From the NCBI RefSeq assembly GCF_000317515.1, contig NC_019738.1, forward strand, positions 4,862,001-4,926,000: DNA of 64,000 nt, read 5' to 3'. The notes beneath the pieces were generated by a model. The model did not search any database. It worked only from the letters and a program-made list of their open reading frames with translations, and was not told where the DNA came from. Position numbers and translations under genes: made by a program. Shown in pieces: positions 63,680 through 64,000 of this stretch. The DNA is from Allocoleopsis franciscana PCC 7113. Lineage in GTDB: Bacteria; Cyanobacteriota; Cyanobacteriia; Cyanobacteriales; Coleofasciculaceae. Within the stretch, counting starts at the first letter, position 1; each line of letters starts with the position of its first letter.

Positions 63680-64000
63680 TGGTCAGTTCTAACAAAGCAT
63701 CTTGAATAACTTTAATTCTTCCTTCTAACTTACTTCGCTTATTAGCTCCAGGACCTGTATTTTGCCTAAAATCATCAGTTTGAACTGTTGCTATTACTTT
63801 TTTTCTAACTAGCTCTATTGGAAGGTTAATAATTTCATCTATTGCATTAAGAGTACCTATTGTAATAGCTTCATAATAAGCAGGAGCAAGACCACCAATA
63901 GGTTTATCTCCTCTATATTTAACAAATGAACCTTCACCCAAAGCATTACTTAAATATATAAAGACTTTATTAAAAGTTATCTCCTCTTTTTCATAGTCAA
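63672..64000 (-). CDS. C-terminal part of a DUF262-like protein
   Basis: Open without a stop from the window edge (first full codon at 63998) to TAA at 63672-63674, giving 109 residues that must be the C-terminus of a longer gene. The sequence FNKVFIYLSNALGEGSFVKYRGDKPIGGLAPAYYEAITIGTL...DDFRQNTGPGANKRSKLEGRIKVIQDALLELTNE fits the C-terminal helical region of DUF262 (GmrSD-N/ParB-like nuclease) proteins. These end in a 'DF--T-G--N---K---RI' motif. The catalytic N-terminal DGQQR motif lies outside the window, so the call depends on this tail and on the tightly coupled HEPN partner. Confidence 0.6.
   Translation of the reverse strand, partial: DYEKEEITFNKVFIYLSNALGEGSFVKYRGDKPIGGLAPAYYEAITIGTLNAIDEIINLPIELVRKKVIATVQTDDFRQNTGPGANKRSKLEGRIKVIQDALLELTNE

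Overview
The window is chromosomal DNA of a beta-cyanobacterium, probably a filamentous one. The evidence is a complete beta-carboxysome operon (ccmK2-ccmK1-ccmL-ccmM-ccmN-ccmO), NDH-1 subunits for CO2 uptake, psbI, psb34 and a CyanoP lipoprotein. Many HIP1 octamers (GCGATCGC) and a large set of two-component, Ser/Thr-kinase/WD40 and cyclase genes point the same way. The exact genus cannot be fixed from the sequence alone.

Layout. 0-1.3 kb is an AT-rich accessory edge: a truncated HEPN-type protein, a DUF3892 protein, a decayed ORF with four in-frame stops, and the first ~51 codons of a release-factor-3 gene. 1.3-9.5 kb is signalling: a GAF-type protein, then a membrane hybrid histidine kinase, a lone receiver and a receiver-adenylate cyclase in a row. 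9.6-18.4 kb holds ndhD, several cyanobacteria-type unknown genes (including an acidic repeat protein and its small paralogue), maf, CyanoP, a TPR protein and psb34. 19-25 kb has a solitary CcmK4-like shell gene, an LptD-like outer-membrane protein, psbI and alpha-glucan phosphorylase. 25-36 kb has a CHASE2 kinase, a CyaB1-like GAF-GAF-PAS-adenylate cyclase, recN and an ABC1/UbiB kinase-like gene. 36-46 kb has a tandem pair of unknown 470-490-residue proteins. It continues with a same-strand cluster of two kinase-WD40 proteins, an Rpn-type nuclease and a DnaJ-TPR-WD40 protein.

46-58.4 kb is the carbon-concentrating locus. ndhF4-ndhD4-cupB (thylakoid CO2-hydrating NDH-1) reads leftward. Divergently, across a 668-base regulatory gap, ccmK2-K1-L-M-N-O reads rightward, followed by a LysR regulator of the CmpR/NdhR group. 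NDH-1 with CupB turns CO2 into cytosolic bicarbonate, and the ccm products build the carboxysome in which bicarbonate is converted back to CO2 for Rubisco, so the two halves are one pathway.

58-64 kb goes from an orphan peptide-type ABC permease and an HD-domain protein to a tRNA-Gly(CCC). Beyond the tRNA lies an accessory stretch: a 1.96-kb IS1634-like element whose transposase appears to have lost a catalytic glutamate, then a DUF262-like/MAE_28990-HEPN gene pair cut by the window end.

The observations most worth follow-up are the 114-nt foldback between ccmO and the LysR gene, the unusual distribution of redox cysteines in CcmM, the tandem unknown pair at 36-39 kb, the acidic DWxDF-repeat protein, and the E-to-K change in the transposase.
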